Assembly (NCBI RefSeq): GCF_947623445.1 | Contig: NC_135247.1 | Span: 2,234,501 to 2,298,500, forward strand | Reading direction: 5' to 3' | Source: Clavelina lepadiformis | Lineage: Eukaryota; Chordata; Ascidiacea; Aplousobranchia; Clavelinidae | DNA length: 64,000 bases | Part shown: positions 58,096-64,000 of the stretch, piece by piece | Layout: each line of letters opens with the position of its first letter | Position numbering within the stretch: the stretch's first letter is position 1 | Notes under the pieces: model-generated | Seen by the model: only the letters and a program-made list of their open reading frames with translations | The model's database searches: none | What the model was told of the DNA's origin: nothing | Position numbers and translations under genes: made by a program

Positions 58096-60235
58096 TATTT
58101 ATAAGCCTACGCATTATTACTGTATAAAAGCAATAGTTGAATAACGTAGAACCCCAAAGGTTAACATTTGTTTATTTCTATCAACTTTTGGAAGCTTGAT
58201 TTTGCTTCTTTATGTGTTATTGTACGAAATATGTAGCTGTGTGAAACTTTCGCATCCCTTAGTCATGTATTTGTGTTAGACCAGGTGATTGTTTTTTCAC
58301 AATTTTTTTCAATTGATTTTATTTCGCCCCTTTACAGGAATTTTTTCCGTGATTCTGGGAATACAACCATTAGTACAACAACAACTTTTTGAAATGAATA
58401 TTGCAAATAAAATTCAAAGCGTTTTCGAGTTTTAGACGTTTTCGAGTCCTTGCTACAGAGCGTGATTTCTGTTTTCATTCTGTGGTTTTTCTTCAAATTA
58501 TCATCGAAAATAGTACAAAGAGGCCACCTATGAATCGTTATTGTTTAAGCTATTACCGCTTGCTGTCGTGCTTGCAGAATGCAGAAGATAGACACAACCT
58601 ATACATGGCAAACCCATTCTTACATCACATTTAAAGTCACGAATAGCTACTCAACAAACTCATGAAAAGTTTTATATCTTGCGTATAGCCAATACTAGGC
58701 TTAGTTTGTTTTACATTTATTATAAGGGATGATTGTTTTGCGAAACTAACTTTATTTCGTTCTTAAATCTTTAACATCACTTGTTTTCTGTCGAACCAAA
58801 CTTGGCACGTAAACGTTGCTTCCATCTGTAGAACGCGGTGAAGTTGGGCTACTTTGCACCGTATTGGTATAGAAGAACAGCTAATACTAAGAATTCGTGT
58901 ACATAAACGTTCAGTAAAATGTTGAGCAGCATATAAAAATTGTAGCAAACAAACAACTTGATTTACAAAATTAAGTTAAGTCGTCGAATATTGTAATTTA
59001 TTGGTTCCAATTAATGAAGAAGCAATAAAAATTGCGTCGACGAGTAATTCCCCTAATGTAAAACCACAATGCAACTTCCTAAATCCATCATAACCTACAT
59101 ATAAGTTTATTTGCTTATAAAACAATCGAAACTTTTAAATAAGATTTAAAGAGAATGTTTTAGTTAAATATTTTTAACAAGTTATTTTTATGACACGTTT
59201 AGAGTAATACTGTTTGTAAATATTTCATATGCATTTTGTTTTGTTGTAAATGGTAGAGAAGACAAGATTTAATGTAGGTCCATTGACACCTTTTAGCCCC
59301 CGGCCTACAATGTAGTTTATCTGCTATGAACTTGTAGTTATATGATACATTAGACAGTAGTTTTCTTTTCATTAAAATCACGATCACAATAACTTTTTTA
59401 CAAAATGTAAAATCAAGGTTTTGCCAAGCACGAGATCGAGTTCGAACACGTTAGGCTCAAACTTCAGCATTTTCCAGCGTTCTCACAAACTTGAGCTTCA
59501 CTTCTGGATTTATCCAAAGGTTAACTTATAGAATAAAATAAACACAACTAATATTATTGCAAGATAATATTTTTTAAAAGGCAACATTCGCCCTTTCCTT
59601 GCAACCAGCTTAATTCTTCCCTACCGCATTCGTGATCCCCTTCTTGCTTTAAAAAGGATGTTTTGTTATTTGCTGTTATAGCTGCTTCGTAGGCCTACAT
59701 TCTTTATTTACAGCTTGTTCGTCGTTTTGTTTACGCAGTTGTTGAATGTGTTAATAAGTGTTTCATGCAGTCAGTGATTATATATCTGTGTTAATCTTCT
59801 ATTTGTGGCTGGTTACAGAAAACTGTTCGAATCTCTGCTTAATACACTTCGTTTTGTATTCTGCTGGAAAATCTGTATGAATAAATTTGTTCTGAGGAAG
59901 TTGTCAGGTAAATTTGATAGTGTATGGAGTTTCATCAAACAAAGCATTGAATCACATCATTTGTGCGGGACGACAATAGTGTGTGGTAGCGAAAGTAAAA
60001 CACAATCATTTGAAAGAAACTTTCACTAGCTTGAAAGCTAAATACAATGTGTTTTATTCCTCAGCTGGACAAACTTGTGCTCGTATAGCATAAGCGCAAT
60101 GTAGCGTAAACAATTCATAAAGCATGGTTCGAAAGCCTGTTCTAATACTATCAGCAATTACGATTGTTTTTAAAAAAAAAACATGGTTTTAAGTGAAAAC
60201 CATTAGTGGGATAGTTTTAATAAGTGTATCCATTT
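58096..60235. other. no gene recognised between SLC6 gene E and the fucosyltransferase
   Basis: AT-rich DNA without a recognisable frame. TTTATT at 60053-60058 (AATAAA on the minus strand) lies about 180 bp past the fucosyltransferase stop and is a plausible polyadenylation signal. Confidence 0.45.
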
Positions 60236-62907
60236 CTATCTTGTCGGTAAAGATTTTATCAAACCTGTCATGCTTCGAGCAAGGTTTACGTCCATACATT
60301 CTCTTCTGACAGTGCCTTCCCACCAGTCATTTACCAACTTTATCGTGTAGGTGTCGCTGCTGTGCCGGTCATGCAGTTTTCGGCACAAACCACAAAATCC
60401 ACTTGGAATTGGATTCAAATATTTCAAGATTGTTTTGCACTGCTCTTTGCTTAGTAGATTAAATTCTGCATTCGTTTCCACATTTGATGAAAGTTCGCCA
60501 TTTTTGTCCAGAAATTTGACCCAAGTTCTCCATTCTAAATACTCGGCGTATGCTGTGACGTTTTTATCCAGGTAATAAATATATTTCACCAAATCTGCTG
60601 GATTTTTAAAATCCTCTGTATGAATATAAGATTTCGGTGGCAAGACAGCACTGATGTCATCTTTGTGCGGTCCGAATATGATTGGAACGGCTCCGCTGTA
60701 TAAAGCGTTGTACCAAAGCTTCTCTGACATGTATCCATTACAATGATATGCGTTTTCGAAAGCAAGATAAAACTTGTATCTAGACATAAAACTGATTACA
60801 ACTTTGCAAAATATCTTAAACTGCATTATACGCCAAATAAAATTCAATTAACTTGGTTATTTAAATCGACAACAATTCATCAGTATACAGTTGACGCCAT
60901 CTTAATTTAACAGTTAAATTCAAATTTTCAGTGACTTACAAGCTTAAAACTTTTCTAAACGAAGGGTCCCATCTGCTTGCTATTGGAAAAGGTACTCCTG
61001 AACATCGACCAAACTGATCGATTTTTAAACCATATTTTCGGAGGAGGTCTGCATATTCGAAACGCAAATACGAAGATGGAATGTTTCCACAATTACTAAC
61101 TATCCATGCGATTAACCTGTCGTAGAAAATCTTGTTAAATGGTTAAATTCTCTGTTTTCTCAGCAGTTTTTCTTACCCTTTTTTATAGTTAAGCAACGTC
61201 TTAAGCTCGGCGTTACTTTGGTGAAGTTCAATATTGGCTGCACCAAACGAGTTTACAGGAACTGAGTGGATGGCTTTATTCAGGCTTTCTGGGTCAGTCA
61301 GTGTCACGTTTTTCTCTTTCGCTATAAAGTGCATGATATCGCGGCCATGTTTCTTGTTCCTGTGTATAAAAATTTTATTGCTTAGACAGACATGAATGCA
61401 AATGTTTTATTTCTATTTCTGTTTGTACCACAGCATTTTGAGAATCCAAGGTAAAGTTGAATACGGAGAATGCACTCCGGATGATCTTCGGACGCTCATT
61501 GTCAAGTTGAAGAAGAAATCTGGAACAGCTTTAGTTCGAAAGGGAACTCCCGCAGTGCTTTCCTGTAGCCACCAGATGTAGAGTTGCTTTTGCTGTCTGC
61601 GTTGTTAAACGAAAAAACCTGTGTTGCTTTTATTGTTCATGGCAATGACAATAATTGATTACAACAGCACACAAGATGAGTAGCTTACACTACGTGTACT
61701 CACAGCTTAGCTCTGGTATAACCTATTTTGGGCAACCAAAATACTGTACATAAAATAGAGTTTCGTCAACCTGAGGGATTTTTCTGGAAGGTCGTATGAC
61801 CGCTTGTTGACATCGGGTACATAAAAGACGACAGAATCACTTTTACTTATCAATGTTCTATCAAATGTGAGTCGGCACTTTCCGCAGATCTTTGAATCGA
61901 CGGTTATCCTGGAAAGCTTCTACGATTAACTATTGGAAATAAAGCTTGACAAAGTTTTACATAATAAGCATACGGTTCATGAACTCAATTGCACACTTAC
62001 TCATTGTTGACATCGTTTATAGTTACATTGTTAGTTTCATGCAGATATTCTAAAGGTACAGTTCGGTCGATTCCGTACGGTACAAACCAGAATAGGATAA
62101 CTTTTTCCGTCGAATCTTCGAGTCTAATAAAAGAAAACTTCTTTCAAGTTCAATCGTGTTTCTGTCAAAGGTTTGTGGCAAAAAGATACAGAAAGCATAT
62201 ACATTAGAAGAGTTAAATAAGTTTTTTTTTTCTAAACCACAGGATTTTGTTGAACGTTTGCAAGAAAATAGGGCAATAGTTTTACTGGAAATAAAAATTT
62301 AAATATTTGTTGTAAATTTTTGCTACTGATAGCTCAATGCGTCAGCTCGGTTCTTGCTTTTTGCTTTTCTTTGCATATTCTTGGTTTCGGAGGAATTTCC
62401 GTGAAAAATTCGCAAGAGATAACCTTGAACGCTGAAATCCCTTCTTCAAAAATTTGTTGCTGAATAAAGAAAACGTATAAATTAAGTTCAATCGTTTGCT
62501 GTCGATGTGTTACTAAAACATAAACAGGACGCACAAAGTGCAATTAATTAATTATACTTCTACTAACTTGTATCTTAAGGTATTTTAACATGTCTACAAG
62601 AGAGCTGGTTAAATATTATTTTGTTGGGACTGAAAGTTTAAGCTCTAAATCTTTATTGTAAGTTTGTGCTATTAGAAGTACAACAGCGCTCTTACTTTTT
62701 ATCTTCTGAATAAATTCGGTTTTCAAGGATTTTCGTTTATTCATACTCAGTGGAGAGACTAGAACGAGGATATTGTTGATTTTTTCTTTAAGCTTGCGCG
62801 ACATATGGACTAGTTTTGCCTCCATTTTTTAAATAGATGGTGAAGGTGTAATAAATTGTCGCTAGGCATAATACTGCCAGTAACTTCCACAACATATTTT
62901 TTTGCAT
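60236..62907 (-). CDS. alpha-1,3-fucosyltransferase (GT10 family)
   Basis: A Golgi type II enzyme that moves fucose from GDP-fucose to N-acetylglucosamine-containing glycans. Exons with matching phases: 62001-62123, 61771-61908, 61429-61596, 61177-61359, 60940-61116, 60236-60779, giving 443 residues. Seen: VILFWFVPYG; the block LYIWWLQEST then FFNLTMSVRRSSGVHSPYS; GLIAWIVSNCGN; and the GT10 signature FYLAFENAYHCNGYMSEKLW followed by GAVPIIFGP. The C-terminus has closely spaced cysteines (C-G-L-C) as in other members. A start exon is likely at 62907 (MQKNMLWKLLAVLCL, a hydrophobic signal anchor), but the join from there to 62123 is not resolved; one or more stem exons lie between. Exact linkage specificity cannot be read from the sequence. 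Confidence 0.85.
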
Positions 62908-64000
62908 GATGCCCTCTTTGCTACAGCACAGTACTAAGTAGCGTGTCAAGACGATTGCCCAAACATTCCACAGCAAAACTTAGTTTGAAAAGGAAATTTA
63001 ATATTTTACTTCAGCACTTTACCAACTTGCAACTGAATATGGATACTGAATATGCAAATGTGAAATAAAAAAATATGCCAACTCTACAGTTACTTACGCA
63101 CTTTATTGATGAATGAACGTTACACTCTCGATTAAACGTATAAAGAGAGTGACATGTTTTTGCGTAACTCACATGTCATAAATACCATACGATATCTCAT
63201 ATTTCGCTATATAGAGAAAAACTTGTAATATCGTAATTTATTGTTTGCAAATTAAGAAATGAAAATCAGATGCAGTGCTTTAAAATCAGATGCAAAGTTT
63301 ATAAGAGTTTTGAAATTCGATATAGTGTATACTGTAGTAGTAACGCACAACATTTGAAAACATCTTAAACTAACAAACAACTAACAAAATCTAAACACTA
63401 TGTTTCTGCTAACCTCTACACTCGCTCAAATAACGCAATGTTTTTCTTCAGCAACTCAAATTGAAATTGCAATAACCTATAGCTTCCAGCAACGTTTTTT
63501 ATAAAATAACCAACTGCTAACAAAACTGTTTCAAACAGTTTGAAACAAACCTTTCAGTTTTGTCCAACCTATTCGAATTCTAAGTTTTCAGAAGTCTATT
63601 CGTGGAATAGATTCAATATTTATTTCCTTCTGTAGCTTCCTTCGTTAAACCATGTCTATCTATTGATGTAAGTAATTCTATACTTTTGTCTGTGACACGA
63701 ATAAAATATCAAGCTATCTTTTTTAATTGTTCACCAGATTCGACTATATCTGGTAACTTTCTCTGTCACAACAAACCTCTGAATGAATTTACGAATAACT
63801 TTTCAATAAACAGCAGTGTCAGTTCTTCAGTTATTGGTCAATGCAAGTAAGTTTGAGCTGTTTGACAGAGATAAAAAGCTTATAGCAGTGGACAAGTCCG
63901 ATTTTGTTTGTGATGTAAATTCCGGAATGCAGCAGTAAGAAAAATTATAACGTGCTTCTTGTAATGGGTTATTGCGAGTACGTGTATGTGTGACTTATTT
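62908..64000. other. no gene recognised at the right edge
   Basis: AT-rich DNA upstream of the fucosyltransferase. It probably includes its promoter, but no motif stands out. Confidence 0.4.

Overview
This is intron-rich, AT-rich animal DNA with short coding exons, GT-AG introns and a heavy load of transposons. The gene content (a clan-2 cytochrome P450, a run of SLC6 neurotransmitter-type transporters, an alpha-1,3-fucosyltransferase) and the compact gene size suggest a marine invertebrate. An ascidian-like chordate would fit, but the sequence does not prove the species.

Layout. 1-0.4 kb: one exon of a von Willebrand A domain gene on the plus strand, cut by the window edge. 0.4-6 kb: mostly empty, with a zinc-finger relic and hAT-like relics. 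6.1-12 kb: a nine-exon P450 gene on the minus strand with a 2-kb MULE transposon lodged next to its eighth exon. 13.2-20.3 kb: a dense transposon patch holding a hAT MITE, a short LTR element with two matching LTRs, older LTR relics inside a hAT-like element, a Tc1 copy and a decayed LINE. 20-27.7 kb: largely non-coding, with a 516-bp foldback MITE. 27.7-57.4 kb: five SLC6 transporter genes (A-E here) in a head-to-tail array on the minus strand. Each has 12 coding exons, and ten of these have almost unvarying lengths. Genes C and D lie on two recent tandem copies of a ~6-kb unit, and the D-side copy was later split by a 2.87-kb CAC-ended DNA transposon. 60.2-62.9 kb: a GT10 fucosyltransferase gene on the minus strand. 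The rest is non-coding as far as I can see.

How the genes work together. The five transporters are one locally expanded family of Na+/Cl- coupled carriers related to the GABA/taurine/creatine branch, probably differing in substrate or expression. Their exon structure shows the history: A, B and E are old and diverged, while C and D are new. C carries an in-frame stop that D lacks. Gene E is diverged in its protein, yet its 5' flank is nearly identical to those of C and D, which points to gene conversion or copying of a promoter block. The P450 (membrane-bound oxidation) and the fucosyltransferase (Golgi glycan modification) have no evident functional link to the array.
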